A stretch of DNA of 64,000 nt from Saccharothrix ecbatanensis (GCF_014205015.1 NZ_JACHMO010000001.1:8742001-8806000), one strand, 5' to 3'; positions 44,987 to 54,227 are shown, numbered from the stretch's first letter. Program-made: numbers and translations. Notes: generated from the letters alone by a model not told the origin.

Positions 44987-46147
44987 ATGACCGGATTCGC
45001 CTCGTACCAGAACGAGATCTACCTCCAAGGCCTGGCGGGGAACCTGCCGCCGTTCACCACTGATCCCGAAGGGTTGGAGGCGTCCGCCCGGGAGCGGTTG
45101 GGGGCTGGGCCGTTCTGGTACGTGGCGGGTGCGGCTGGTGCGGGGGGTACGGCTCGCGCGAACCGGGAGGCGTTCGACGGGTGGCGGATCGTGCCTCGGA
45201 TGCTCACGAACGCCACCGAGCGGCACTTGGGGACGTCCTTGTTGGGCACTGACATGCCCGCGCCCGTGTTGCTCGCGCCGGTCGGCGTCCAGTCGATCCT
45301 GCACCCGGACGGCGAGTTGGCGACCGCACGGGCCGCGGCCGAGTTGGGGGTGCCGTTCGTGCTCTCCACCGCTTCCTCGCACACCATCGAGGAAGTCGCC
45401 GACGCCGCCGGTGACGCCGCACGCTGGTTCCAGCTCTACTGGCCGAACGACCCCGACGTGGCCGCGAGCATCCTGGACCGGGCGCGTCAGGCCGGGTACC
45501 GGGTGCTCGTCGTCACGCTCGACACGTGGACGCTCGCTTGGCGCCCGCGTGACCTCGACCAGTCCTACCTGCCCTTCCTGCGCGGGATCGGGACGGCTAT
45601 TCCGTTCTCCGACCCGGCGTTCCGGGCGGGGCTCGCGGCGTCGCCCGAGGACGACCTGCCGATGGCGATCCTGCGGTGGGTGCAGCTGTTCACCGGCACC
45701 GACAAGTCGTGGAACCAGCTGTCGTTCCTGCGCGAGCACTGGGACGGGCCGATCGTGCTGAAGGGCATCCAGCACGTGGACGACGCGCGCAAGGCCGTCG
45801 ACGCGGGCATGGACGGGATCGTCGTCTCCAACCACGGCGGACGGCAGGTGGACGGCGCGATCGGGTCGCTCGAGGTGCTGCCGGAGATCGCGGACGCGGT
45901 GGGGGAGCAGGTCGAGGTGCTGTTCGACTCCGGCATCCGCAGCGGGGCGGACATCGTGAAGGCGCTCGCGTTGGGTGCGAAGGCCGTGCTCGTCGGACGT
46001 CCGTTCGCCTACGGCCTGGCGCACGGCGGGCAGGTCGGCGTGCGGCACGTGCTGCGCAGCCTGCTCGCCGACTTCGACCTCACCCTGGGCCTGTCCGGGC
46101 ACCGCAGCCCGGCCGAACTCAACCGCGAGGCACTGCGTCCGCGCTGA
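44987..46147 (+). CDS. FMN-dependent alpha-hydroxy-acid oxidase (lactate 2-monooxygenase-like)
   Basis: 386 residues forming the FMN TIM barrel. Hallmarks: FWYVAGAAGAGGTARANREA (substrate entry), LAPVGVQSILHPDGELATAR, QLYWPNDPDVAASIL, and the active-site block VVSNHGGRQVDGAIG with the catalytic His, plus FDSGIRSGADIVKALALGAK. The N-terminal YQNEIYLQGL is typical of lactate 2-monooxygenase rather than lactate dehydrogenase. It probably oxidises L-lactate or another 2-hydroxy acid. The gene starts 12 bases after secDF. Its 3' end overlaps the convergent espG-like gene by 29 bases. Confidence 0.92.
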   Translation: MTGFASYQNEIYLQGLAGNLPPFTTDPEGLEASARERLGAGPFWYVAGAAGAGGTARANREAFDGWRIVPRMLTNATERHLGTSLLGTDMPAPVLLAPVGVQSILHPDGELATARAAAELGVPFVLSTASSHTIEEVADAAGDAARWFQLYWPNDPDVAASILDRARQAGYRVLVVTLDTWTLAWRPRDLDQSYLPFLRGIGTAIPFSDPAFRAGLAASPEDDLPMAILRWVQLFTGTDKSWNQLSFLREHWDGPIVLKGIQHVDDARKAVDAGMDGIVVSNHGGRQVDGAIGSLEVLPEIADAVGEQVEVLFDSGIRSGADIVKALALGAKAVLVGRPFAYGLAHGGQVGVRHVLRSLLADFDLTLGLSGHRSPAELNREALRPR

Positions 46148-46937
46148 GCTGCCGCAGCCTGTTCTGCAACGTGGTGAAGTCGGCCGGCTGCACGGTGATC
46201 CACGGCGTGCCGTCCCCGCCGGGCGCCTTCGCCGACAGATAACGGCCGGTGATCGTGTCGAAGTAGGTCAGCGGGGCCGCGCAACGCTGCTTGCGGCCGA
46301 ACCGGTCACGTCGGGCGGCGTACAGCTGGCCGCCGCCGGTGCGTTCCTCGGCCAGCAGCTTGCGCACCTGCTGCGCCTCGCCGACGTGCGCTCCGGTCGG
46401 CCTGCTGGCCTGCATGAACGACCCGCCGTCCTCGTCCGGCCGTGGCCGGTTCGGCTTGTCCGCCAACGCGTCCGCGGGCAACGAGACCACACCGCCACGG
46501 CCCGGCTTCGCCTCCGGCAACGCGGAGATCAGCGACTGCACGACGTCCTCGACGCGCACCGGTTCCAGCACGAAGTGCTTGTCCGGCCGCAACACCACGC
46601 GCAGCGCCTCGTCACCGGACTGCACCACGAGGGCGGTGCGCGTGTCGCCGTCTCCCTCGTTGAAGAACGCGTAGTACTCGACGCTCGCGTCCGCGATCAG
46701 GCGCAGCGACCGACCCAGGTCGGTGTGCACCTGCCGGCCGCGGGCCAGACCCAGGCGCTCCAACTCGGCCCAGCCGCGGCGGGCGAGGTCGGCGAGGACC
46801 GTGACGTCACCCTCGGCGAGCTGGTCCTCGTCGAAGTCGACCTGCGTCAGCAACGCGTTGTGCAGCGTCGGCAGACCTTCGGCCTGCCAGGCGTTGTAGA
46901 GCGCGACGACCGGGATGGCGACCCTGGTGCGCAGCAC
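46119..46937 (-). CDS. EspG-family ESX secretion-associated protein
   Basis: 272 residues of the EspG family, cytoplasmic chaperones that bind PE/PPE-type substrates and deliver them to the ESX (type VII) machine. It starts VLRTRVAIPVVALYNAWQAE and contains ADLARRGWAELERLGLARG and the signature beta-sheet VEYYAFFNEGDGDTRTALVV; the last part DTITGRYLSAKAPGGDGTPW fits. It is the last gene of a four-gene operon that also codes for a PPE-like protein. Confidence 0.85.
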   Translation of the reverse strand: MLRTRVAIPVVALYNAWQAEGLPTLHNALLTQVDFDEDQLAEGDVTVLADLARRGWAELERLGLARGRQVHTDLGRSLRLIADASVEYYAFFNEGDGDTRTALVVQSGDEALRVVLRPDKHFVLEPVRVEDVVQSLISALPEAKPGRGGVVSLPADALADKPNRPRPDEDGGSFMQASRPTGAHVGEAQQVRKLLAEERTGGGQLYAARRDRFGRKQRCAAPLTYFDTITGRYLSAKAPGGDGTPWITVQPADFTTLQNRLRQLSADAVPRG

Positions 46938-46953
46938 GTTCCCCCCTGTTCAG

Positions 46954-48291
46954 CTATCCGCCGATGACCGGCGGGGCCACCATCGTGCCGTCACCGAAGA
47001 TGTCCTCGGTCTCCTGGAGGTACGACGCGGCCTTGTGTTCCTTGTCCTCTTCGCCTTGGCCCCGACCGGCGCCGGCGCCCATACCCGCGCCCATCCCGGC
47101 CGCACCCGCGCCACCGCGACCGGCCGCTCCGCCAGGCCCGACACCGCCCGAACCGCCGGGACCGAAGCCACCGCGACCCTCACCGTGCCCCATCGCGCCG
47201 GACATGCCGCCAGGACCGAACCCGGCGCCCATGCCACCCGGTCCGCCCATACCCGGCATCCGACCGCCGCCCATACCACCGGGACCTCCACCTGGGCCGC
47301 CGCCGCGACCCCCACCCGGGCCACCACCTGGGCCGCCACCGGGACCTCCGCCCGGGCCGCGTGGCATACCGGGCGGCACCGGGGGACGGTTGCGCGGGTT
47401 GTTGGGGTTGCGTGGATCGTTCGGATTACGCGGGTCGTACGGCAACCTGGGGTCGTAGGGCAGCCTCGGGTCGCCCGGAATCCGCGGATCGCTCGGCACG
47501 TCCGGCGGCCGGTACCCGATGTTGGGCGGGGGCTTGGTGGGGTCGGTCTGCACCCACGACGGCTTGGTCGTGTTGTCGCCGGTGCCCGGCGGGGGGAGCG
47601 TCGGCTCACTCCACGTCGGCTTTGTCGTGCCCGTGTCGGTTTTGCTGGTGTTGGTGGTCTCGTCACCACCGCCACCGATCCGCGTCACATTCTCGCGCTC
47701 GCGGGTGTTGGGAGGTGTGACGACCTTTTCCTCCTGCTCGACGTTCGCACCGACCTCGCTGGGCGACTGGAACGTCGGCATGCCTGCGCCGGCGGAGCTC
47801 GCCGTGGTCCCGTAGCTGTTCAGGACCTGCATGTTGTGGGAGTTGACCTGCTGGCTCTGCTCGACCGCGTCGTCGTAGTCGGTGTCCCACGGAAGCGCAT
47901 CGTTGTACCAGGGCTTGTCCGGCACGTCGACGGGCTTCTGCACGCTGCCCTTGGCCTCGCGGAACGCGCGGCTGATCTCGGCCGTGTTGTCGCCTGCCGT
48001 CGTCGCGCTGGTGCCGGCGGTTTCCGACCAACTCGCCAGCGGCGTGGTCGAGGACCGCGCCTGATCACCCGCCGCACCTTCCCAGGCCGCGCCTGACGCC
48101 CGGACCGCCTGGTTGATCAGGTCACTGACCTCGACCTGACCCTGCGCGATGGTTCCCCACGTTTCCAGACTGCTGTCGGTGGTCTGCTCGGGCCCCTTGC
48201 CCTCGTGGAACCAGCCGTAGATCTTGTTGGCGCCCATGCCCATCTGAAGGAGCGCGAAGCCCAACACGTCCGTGTCAAGGTCACCGGCCAT
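46954..48291 (-). CDS. PPE-like type VII secretion substrate with Gly/Pro-rich domain
   Basis: 445 residues. Residues 1-190 are helical and resemble the N-terminal domain of actinobacterial PPE-like or WXG proteins (TIAQGQVEVSDLINQAVRAS, AWEGAAGDQARSSTTPLASW, with A-W-x-G as the WxG-type turn). The middle is Pro/Thr-rich with repeats such as DPRLPYDPRNPNDPRNPNNP, and 295-410 are Gly/Pro/Met-rich (GPGGGPGGG). The conserved tail SYLQETEDIFGDGTMVAPPV is usual for these proteins in Pseudonocardiaceae. Its neighbour is the EspG chaperone. It is probably exported to the cell surface. Confidence 0.8.
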   Translation of the reverse strand: MAGDLDTDVLGFALLQMGMGANKIYGWFHEGKGPEQTTDSSLETWGTIAQGQVEVSDLINQAVRASGAAWEGAAGDQARSSTTPLASWSETAGTSATTAGDNTAEISRAFREAKGSVQKPVDVPDKPWYNDALPWDTDYDDAVEQSQQVNSHNMQVLNSYGTTASSAGAGMPTFQSPSEVGANVEQEEKVVTPPNTRERENVTRIGGGGDETTNTSKTDTGTTKPTWSEPTLPPPGTGDNTTKPSWVQTDPTKPPPNIGYRPPDVPSDPRIPGDPRLPYDPRLPYDPRNPNDPRNPNNPRNRPPVPPGMPRGPGGGPGGGPGGGPGGGRGGGPGGGPGGMGGGRMPGMGGPGGMGAGFGPGGMSGAMGHGEGRGGFGPGGSGGVGPGGAAGRGGAGAAGMGAGMGAGAGRGQGEEDKEHKAASYLQETEDIFGDGTMVAPPVIGG

Positions 48292-48295
48292 GTCC

Positions 48296-48901
48296 CTACC
48301 CCTTCAGGTTTTCGACAACCGTCTTGGCGATCGCGCCGGTAACAGAGCACGGTTTCGTGTACTCGGGCAGCTTCTCGTCGTTCACGTGGACCTGCACGAG
48401 GAAACCCTCGCCCTTGGCCACACCGACGCCGGTGGTGCATGAGCCGCTCTTGAGGTCTGTGCCACTGCCGTTGAACCCGGGGTAGCCCGCGACCTCGATC
48501 TCCTCGAACTCGGCGAACCCTTCCCGGTTCTTGTAATAGTTGTCGATACCGCTGGTGCCTTCGAGAATGGTGGCGCTGAAGCTTGTGCCGAGGACGCGGT
48601 CCTGCGGACGCCATTGGCACGTCTTGCCCGCGGCGGAGTCTTTGACCTCGCCGGGCTTGGTGACCGTACGGGCGGCCAGTTGGTCGGCCTTGAGCAGTTC
48701 GCACGGACCGAACTTGGAAAGATCCAGCTCAGGCCCGGTGATGGGCGGCACCCCGCTGCCATCCGCCTCCGACGACGAGGTGCTCGCCGCGCCGGTTGTC
48801 GTGCCAGGGACCGTCGTTGCCGGGGTAGCGGTGCCGCCGGTCGACGTGCAGGCCGAAACGACCGCGACCACGGAGATGACTGCCAGTACTGCTCGCCTCA
48901 C
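48296..48901 (-). CDS. DUF3558 lipoprotein
   Basis: 201 residues with signal peptide and lipobox VVSA-C (Cys18), a Ser/Thr linker (about 20-50) and the DUF3558 domain (GPCELLKADQLAARTVTKPG ... GKTCQWRPQDRVLGTSF ... SCTTGVGVAKGEGFLVQVHV). Two cysteine pairs are consistent with disulfides on the outside. DUF3558 proteins are typical actinobacterial surface proteins and often accompany type VII loci. It overlaps the upstream gene by 4 bases (ATGA). Confidence 0.88.
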   Translation of the reverse strand: MRRAVLAVISVVAVVSACTSTGGTATPATTVPGTTTGAASTSSSEADGSGVPPITGPELDLSKFGPCELLKADQLAARTVTKPGEVKDSAAGKTCQWRPQDRVLGTSFSATILEGTSGIDNYYKNREGFAEFEEIEVAGYPGFNGSGTDLKSGSCTTGVGVAKGEGFLVQVHVNDEKLPEYTKPCSVTGAIAKTVVENLKG

Positions 48902-49320
48902 GACTGATTCCCCTCGCCTTTGAAGGCGTCGGCGGTTGCCTGGTCCTGGTTCTTGTAGTTCTCCAGGGATGCCTGGATGTTAAGGATGGTGTTCGTGAGC
49001 GCCTTGTAGGCTTCTTTGTTCGCCCACTTGTACCCGCCCACGTCCTCTCCGGCGGACCGACGGATGGCCAACGTGGCGGAGCCGCTGTACGGGTCTTTGC
49101 CGGGTGATTGGACGCCGACAAGGCGCTCGGCCGCATCCATGAGCCCTTGGAGCTTATCGCGGGCCTCGATCAGGCCGTCGATCAGCTTCTGGGCCTGCTG
49201 GGGATCGACGCTGAACTTCGTCTGACTCGCCACCAGACCGGCCCCCGCCGGTCCACTGGCGACCGTGTCGGCCACGAACCCGATCTGCTTCGCGCCCACG
49301 CCGATCTCGGCGTCGAACAT
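48898..49320 (-). CDS. Small ESX-associated protein (WXG-like helical)
   Basis: 140 residues, predicted helical, starting MFDAEIGVGAKQIGFVADTV with DPQQAQKLIDGLIEARDKLQ and ILNIQASLENYKNQDQATAD. It resembles ESX-1-type short secreted proteins, but no W-x-G motif is visible. ATG 49320 has GGGGAG 7 bases upstream; 49365 is an inferior alternative. It is the first gene of the four-gene cassette. No ESX core ATPase (EccC) is in the window. Confidence 0.7.
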   Translation of the reverse strand: MFDAEIGVGAKQIGFVADTVASGPAGAGLVASQTKFSVDPQQAQKLIDGLIEARDKLQGLMDAAERLVGVQSPGKDPYSGSATLAIRRSAGEDVGGYKWANKEAYKALTNTILNIQASLENYKNQDQATADAFKGEGNQS

Positions 49321-49469
49321 TGCCGTGCTCCCCTCACGCCGAACTACCCGAAATGATGATGGCACAAGGTCTCTGCCCCGTTGGGGCTATCGGGTCGGTT
49401 ACTCCTTGTGGGGGATGGACGTCCGATCCGTTCAAGACCGCCGGTCCACGACGCGCCTACCGTTGACGC

Positions 49470-50333
49470 ATGATCGAAGCAGCTCGTTCCTTCCTTTGGC
49501 ACAACGCCCGCGTCCTGGAGCAGCGGCGGTTCCTGTACCTGTTCGACGGTGGGCCGGCGGCGCCCGTCACGGCGGCGGTCGTGGCTTACCGGAACGATGA
49601 CGGCGGGTTCGGGCACGCCCTGGAGCCCGACGGGCGTGGGCCGACCAGTCAGCCCTTGCACACGTACACCGCGCTGTCCCTGCTGCACGAGGTGGGTGTG
49701 ACCGACTACGCCGAGCAGGCGTGTGGCTTCCTGACCACGATCACCAACCCGGACGGCGGCGTGCCGAACTGCCTTGCCACCGCACGTGACCACCCGCGGG
49801 CGCCTTGGTGGCAGGTGTCCGACGACAGTGACCTGCTCATGACGGCACTGCTGGCGAGCGTCCTGCACAAGGCCGGCGTCGAGCACCCCTGGCGGGACCG
49901 CGCCACCGACTTCTGCTGGCAGCGCATCGACGACCTGGCCAAGTCGCACCCCTACGAGATCGGCGCCTGCGTCCAGTTCCTCGACCACGTGACCGACCGG
50001 CCGAGGGCCGAGCAGCAGGCGGAACGGCTCGGGGCGCTGGTGCGCGAGCAAGGGCTGGTCGACCTCGGTGACGGGCAGGCCCCCGAGGGGTACGCGGCGG
50101 GGGAGACGCACAAGCCGCACAACTACGCCTCGACGCCGGACAGCCTGGCCCGGAAGTGGTTCAGCGACGACGAGATGAGCCGGGACCTCGACGCGCTCGC
50201 CGCACAACAGCAGGACGACGGCGGGTGGACGTTCCCGTGGCCCGCGTGGACCCCGGTGACCACTTACGAGTGGCGGCCGGTCGTCACGATCGAGGCGTTG
50301 CTGACTCTGCGCGCCTACGGCCGGATCAGCTGA
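49470..50333 (+). CDS. Alpha/alpha-toroid protein (prenyltransferase/squalene-cyclase-like repeats)
   Basis: 287 residues with repeats of the type AAVVAYRNDDGGFGHALEPD, GFLTTITNPDGGVPNCLATA and LDALAAQQQDDGGWTFPWPA (G-G-F/W turns) that build the alpha/alpha barrel of terpene cyclases and prenyltransferase beta subunits. No DxDD or zinc-binding motif, so no enzyme can be named. TACCGT stands 6 bases before the ATG (leaderless). Its end overlaps the convergent AraC gene by 19 bases. Confidence 0.78.
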   Translation: MIEAARSFLWHNARVLEQRRFLYLFDGGPAAPVTAAVVAYRNDDGGFGHALEPDGRGPTSQPLHTYTALSLLHEVGVTDYAEQACGFLTTITNPDGGVPNCLATARDHPRAPWWQVSDDSDLLMTALLASVLHKAGVEHPWRDRATDFCWQRIDDLAKSHPYEIGACVQFLDHVTDRPRAEQQAERLGALVREQGLVDLGDGQAPEGYAAGETHKPHNYASTPDSLARKWFSDDEMSRDLDALAAQQQDDGGWTFPWPAWTPVTTYEWRPVVTIEALLTLRAYGRIS

Positions 50334-50986
50334 CCCAGCGGCACGCCCGCCAGTTCGCGCACTTCACGGGACAGGTGCGCCTGGTCCGAGTACCCGGTTC
50401 GGTGGGCGACGTCGGCGAACGGCACGCCCGCCCACGCCAACTTGACCGCCCGGTCGAACCGCAGCACCCGGTGCAGCACCTTGGGGCCGTAGCCGAACGC
50501 GGCCAGGCTGCGCCGGTGCAGCTGCCGGGCGCTGAGCCCCAACGACCAGGCCAGCTCGCCCACGCTGGACGACGACACGGCCGACGCGATCGCACCGACC
50601 GCCGGGTCCGGCGGCGTCTCCCGCAACCGCTCCAACGCGGCCGACGCGAGCACCGAACACGGGTCGTCCGCCGACCCCAGGTCGTCCTCCAGCCGGGCGG
50701 ACGGCCCCCACAACGCTGCCAACGGAACCCGCTGGTCACGGAGCTCGACCGCGGGCACACCGAACGCCAAGGGCCCCACGCCGGGCCCGAAACGGACACC
50801 GAACAACGTCCCCGACACCCGGGTGACGTGCCCGACCGTGTCCGGCCCGGCCACGAACACCTCGCCGGTGGTGGCCGAGTAGATGATGTCCGTGCACCCG
50901 TCCGGCACGACCCGCCCCACGGCGGGCGACGACGTGGTCCGCTGCCACACGCAGGCCAGACCGGGGAACGGGCGTTCCGCGTACAC
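50315..50986 (-). CDS. AraC-family transcriptional regulator
   Basis: 223 residues. Residues 1-110 form an uncharacterised sensor domain with RVVPDGCTDIIYSATTGEVF, and residues 135-220 the AraC HTH (SSVGELAWSLGLSARQLHRR and PFADVAHRTGYSDQAHLSRE). The DGCTDI segment occurs in DUF6597-type regulators. The GTG at 50986 is preceded by TACCAT at 7 bases, so it is leaderless; the 51052 extension lies upstream of the promoter. No obvious target other than the neighbours. Confidence 0.88.
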   Translation of the reverse strand: MYAERPFPGLACVWQRTTSSPAVGRVVPDGCTDIIYSATTGEVFVAGPDTVGHVTRVSGTLFGVRFGPGVGPLAFGVPAVELRDQRVPLAALWGPSARLEDDLGSADDPCSVLASAALERLRETPPDPAVGAIASAVSSSSVGELAWSLGLSARQLHRRSLAAFGYGPKVLHRVLRFDRAVKLAWAGVPFADVAHRTGYSDQAHLSREVRELAGVPLGQLIRP

Positions 50987-51052
50987 CTGACCGATGGTAG
51001 TGGCGGGCCGCGCGGGAGGAGGCGTCTCGTCCGCGCGGCCCGCCACGAGCAC

Positions 51053-52435
51053 TTACCCGAACCGGATCCAGTTCAGGCTCACGTACGGCGCGGGCTGGCC
51101 GCTGGTGAACGTCACGTACACGTCGTGCGTCCCGGTGATCCCCGAGATGTTCGCGGGCACCGTGCGCCAGCTCTGCCAGCCGCCGGTGTTGGCGATGGCG
51201 AAGCTGCCGACAGGCGCGGCGGTCGGGCTGTCGAGCCGCACTTCGACCAGGCCGCTCACCCCTCCCGACGCCCCGGACGCGGCCCGTGCGACGAACTGCG
51301 TTGCGGTGCGGGAGCCGAATCTGACGCCGGAGAACCGCAGCGAGTTGCCGTTGCGCAGCTGTGCCACCGCCTGTCCGCCCTCGGCCGCCTCGATGACGCC
51401 GCCGGACCGTGACGTCGCCTGCTCGGCCTGGATGTCGCTGAACGCGTCCCAGCCGCTCCCACCAGGCGGGTTGGTGGTCGTGGTCGTCGGCTGGGTACCG
51501 CCGCCGGCCGACCACACCGCCACGTAGTCCACCAGCATCGAGTGACCCGGCACGGTCGCCGCGGTCGGCGTGCCGTGGCCCGCCACGCCGTTGGGGAACG
51601 CGCCGCCGATGGCCAGGTTCAGCAGCAGGAAGTAGCCCGCGTGGCTGGTCATGTTGTTCCACGTGGTCGCGTCGAACTGGCTCTGGTTGACGCTGTGGAA
51701 CTGCTGCCCGTCCACGTACCAGCGGAAAGCCTTGGGCGAGGAGCTCTCGTCCCACTCGAACCGGTAGGTGTGGAACGCCGACTGGCAGGAAGCGCCGGGG
51801 CACGTCCGGCTCGCGCCGAGGCCGTTCGTCTCGTTGCACGGCCCACCGGGGTTCACGCCGCAGTGCAGCACGCCCCACACCGAGTTGATGCCGTTGACGT
51901 TCTCCATGATGTCGAACTCGCCGATGGCGGGCCAGTTCCAGTAGTTGCCGCGGTAGGGCGAGCCGAGCGCCCAGAACGCGGGCCAGTAGCCGAGCGCGGC
52001 CTGACCGGTGACGTTGGGCATCTGGACCCGGCCCTCGATGGCGAGCTTGCCACCCGCCGGCGGCTTGAAGTTCGCCCGCTGGGTCTCGATACGGGCGGAC
52101 GTCCAGTTGCCCCCGCCATCGCGCAGGGCGGTGATCCGCAGGTTGCCCGCGCCGTCGAGCTTGATGTTGTTCGTGCTGTTGGTGTAGTTCTGGATCTCGC
52201 CGGTGCCCCAGTTGCCTGGGCCGCCGGGGTAGCCGTGGCCGAGGTCGATGATCCAGTTCGAGGACGACGGCAGGGTGTTCGCGGCGCCGTTGAAGTCGTC
52301 GCTCCACTGGAGCGTCCAGCCCGGTGGGGTCGGCGGCACGGCCGCGTCGGCCATCGTGGCGACGACCGCGAGCGGCACGGCGGTGATCAGGGCGGCGGCG
52401 GTGACGAGTACTCGTCTGGTCCGGCTGAACTCCAT
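51053..52435 (-). CDS. Secreted GH16 beta-glucanase with CBM6-type carbohydrate-binding domain
   Basis: 460 residues. Signal peptide (1-32, AVPLAVVATMADAA). GH16 domain (40-310) with catalytic motif E173-F-D-I-M-E178 in IGEFDIMENVNG: Glu173 nucleophile, Asp175, Glu178 acid/base. The linker TTTTTNPPGGSG leads to a C-terminal CBM6-like beta-sandwich (IQAEQATSRSGGVIEAAEGG ... FGSRTATQF ... YVSLNWIRFG). It hydrolyses a beta-1,3-type glucan (laminarin, fungal wall) outside the cell. ATG at 52435 has GGAGG 8 bases upstream. The LacI-type operator at 52495-52510 suggests sugar control. Confidence 0.93.
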   Translation of the reverse strand: MEFSRTRRVLVTAAALITAVPLAVVATMADAAVPPTPPGWTLQWSDDFNGAANTLPSSSNWIIDLGHGYPGGPGNWGTGEIQNYTNSTNNIKLDGAGNLRITALRDGGGNWTSARIETQRANFKPPAGGKLAIEGRVQMPNVTGQAALGYWPAFWALGSPYRGNYWNWPAIGEFDIMENVNGINSVWGVLHCGVNPGGPCNETNGLGASRTCPGASCQSAFHTYRFEWDESSSPKAFRWYVDGQQFHSVNQSQFDATTWNNMTSHAGYFLLLNLAIGGAFPNGVAGHGTPTAATVPGHSMLVDYVAVWSAGGGTQPTTTTTNPPGGSGWDAFSDIQAEQATSRSGGVIEAAEGGQAVAQLRNGNSLRFSGVRFGSRTATQFVARAASGASGGVSGLVEVRLDSPTAAPVGSFAIANTGGWQSWRTVPANISGITGTHDVYVTFTSGQPAPYVSLNWIRFG

Positions 52436-52494
52436 GAGCGGTGACCTCCATGTCACTGTTCCTGGTTCGGCACGGCAACAAATTGCCTCACCTC

Positions 52495-52510
52495 ATGAGA
52501 GCGCTCTCAT
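52495..52510. promoter_or_regulatory. LacI-family operator upstream of the GH16 gene
   Basis: ATGAGAGCGCTCTCAT, a perfect 16-bp palindrome with the central GCGCTC of CebR/BglR-type repressors (TGGGAGCGCTCCCA in Streptomyces). It is 60 bases upstream of the glucanase start. The repressor is not in the window. Confidence 0.8.
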
Positions 52511-52546
52511 CGTGATCCTTCAAGCGACCGAACGGCCCAAAAGCCC

Positions 52547-54220
52547 CTACTTGGCGTCCGCGTAGCTGTCCACCGGCACCGCCTTGAGCGGGAAGCGGAC
52601 CGGTGTCGAGCCGAACACCAGCCGGGACGCCTCCTCGCCCGCCGCCGTCACCTCCGCGCACACCACCTCGGCCAACTCCTCCGGGCAGTGCACCAGCACC
52701 TCGTCGTGCTGGAAGAACACCAGGTGAGAGCCCTTCGCCGACTGGTGCAACCGCCGCCGCAACGCGCCCAGCAACACCGCCGTCCAGTCCGCCGCGCTGG
52801 CCTGCACCACGAAGTTGCGGGTGAACCGGCCCCAGTCCCGTGACGCCCGCCGCGACCGGCGCAACGCGTCCTCGCCGACGTCCGTGTCACCGGTGGCCTC
52901 GCGCCACGCTTCGGACGGCGGCGGGCTCGTCCGACCCAGCCGGGACCGCACCATCCGACCCTGCTCACCCGCCAACGCGGCGGCCTCCACGTACCCGACG
53001 GCCTCGGGGAACTTGCGGCGCAGCACCACCATCGCCGGACCCGCCTCGCCACCCGTGCCGCCGTACATGGCGGACAGCATCGCGAGCTTCGCCCGACCCC
53101 GGTCGCCGTCGAACGCCTCGTCGGCCAGCGTCGTGTACAGGTCGTCGTCCCCGGAGACCTCGGTGAACCGGCGGTCGTTCGACAACGCCGCCAGCACGCG
53201 CGGCTCCAGCTGGGCCGCGTCCGCCGCCACCAGCTTCCACCCCGGATCGGCACGCACCGCCGTGCGCAGCGTGCGCGGGATCTGCAAGGCCGCGCCGCCA
53301 CGCGTCGCCCACCGCCCGGACACCACGCCGCCCACCACGTAGTCCGGCCGGAATCTGCCCTCCGCCACCCACGAGTCCAACCAGGACCAACCGTGCGCCA
53401 CCCACAACCGGGCCAGTTCCTTGTACTCCAGCAGCGGTTCGACAGCCGGGTGGTCCACCTGCTTGAGCACCCACGCCCGCGCCGACGGGACGTCGATGCC
53501 CTCCCGCGCGAACGCCCGCACGATGCCCGGCGGGTGGTCCGGGTTGACCTGCTTCCCGCCGAACGCCGCCGTGATCCGGTCCGCCAACTCCGCGAGCTTC
53601 CGGGGCCGCGCGCCGTTGGCCGGACGCGGGCCGAGCGTGTCCACCAGCAGCTTCTCGTGCACGTCCGCCCGCCAAGGCAGGCCGAAGTGGGTCATCTCGG
53701 CGGCGGCCAGCGCGCTCGCAGCCTCGGCCGCGAACAGCAACCGGAGCTGGTCGGCGTGGCCGAGCGTCGCCACCACCCGCTGCTGCTCGGCGTGCACCGC
53801 GATCACCGCGTCGAGCGGGTCGGCGTCACCGGGCAGCCGTTCCTGCTCGGGTTCGAACAGGGTCGGCTGGGTGTCCCGCTTACGTGGGCCATGGTCGTCC
53901 GGCACGGGCAGGCCGCGCAGTCGGGCTATCGCCGCACCCAGACCGCGCGGCTCGCTGTGCCTGCCCTGGTAGGACAGCACCAGGTACTCGGCGTGCGCCA
54001 AGTCCTGACACCGCTCCACCCGGACGCTGCGCGCCAGCAGCGCGGGATAGACCTCGTTCGTCTCCGCCCACAGCCACCGGGGTCTGTGCCGAGCCTCCAA
54101 ATCGGACACGGCCGCCGCCAGATCCGAAGTCTCGACCACCGGCCCCTCGGGCACCCCGGCGTCGGGGAGCACGCGCAACCGACCCCCGTTCTCCGCGTGC
54201 GTGACCAGGGCGATGAGCAT
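52547..54220 (-). CDS. Bifunctional 3'-5' exonuclease/DNA polymerase (family A, short form)
   Basis: 557 residues. The N-terminal third (1-190) is a reduced exonuclease-like domain (VTHAENGGRLRVL... VYPALLARSVRVERCQDLAH). The polymerase fold follows with motif A KLVAADAAQLEPRVLAALS, motif B AKLAMLSAMYGGTGG and motif C LVFFQHDEVLVHCPEE. Actinobacteria carry this family beside PolA; its role is repair-like but little studied. The start ATG 54220 sits 7 bases after CACAAT. The promoter has a perfect TTGTCGGTG-N8 element, which predicts DNA-damage induction. Confidence 0.85.
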   Translation of the reverse strand: MLIALVTHAENGGRLRVLPDAGVPEGPVVETSDLAAAVSDLEARHRPRWLWAETNEVYPALLARSVRVERCQDLAHAEYLVLSYQGRHSEPRGLGAAIARLRGLPVPDDHGPRKRDTQPTLFEPEQERLPGDADPLDAVIAVHAEQQRVVATLGHADQLRLLFAAEAASALAAAEMTHFGLPWRADVHEKLLVDTLGPRPANGARPRKLAELADRITAAFGGKQVNPDHPPGIVRAFAREGIDVPSARAWVLKQVDHPAVEPLLEYKELARLWVAHGWSWLDSWVAEGRFRPDYVVGGVVSGRWATRGGAALQIPRTLRTAVRADPGWKLVAADAAQLEPRVLAALSNDRRFTEVSGDDDLYTTLADEAFDGDRGRAKLAMLSAMYGGTGGEAGPAMVVLRRKFPEAVGYVEAAALAGEQGRMVRSRLGRTSPPPSEAWREATGDTDVGEDALRRSRRASRDWGRFTRNFVVQASAADWTAVLLGALRRRLHQSAKGSHLVFFQHDEVLVHCPEELAEVVCAEVTAAGEEASRLVFGSTPVRFPLKAVPVDSYADAK

Positions 54221-54227
54221 GCCCCTG

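Noticed and set aside
46964..48096. Pro-rich open frames on the plus strand opposite the PPE-like gene
   Set aside because: They mirror the Gly-rich codons of the minus-strand gene, which belongs to a clear operon.
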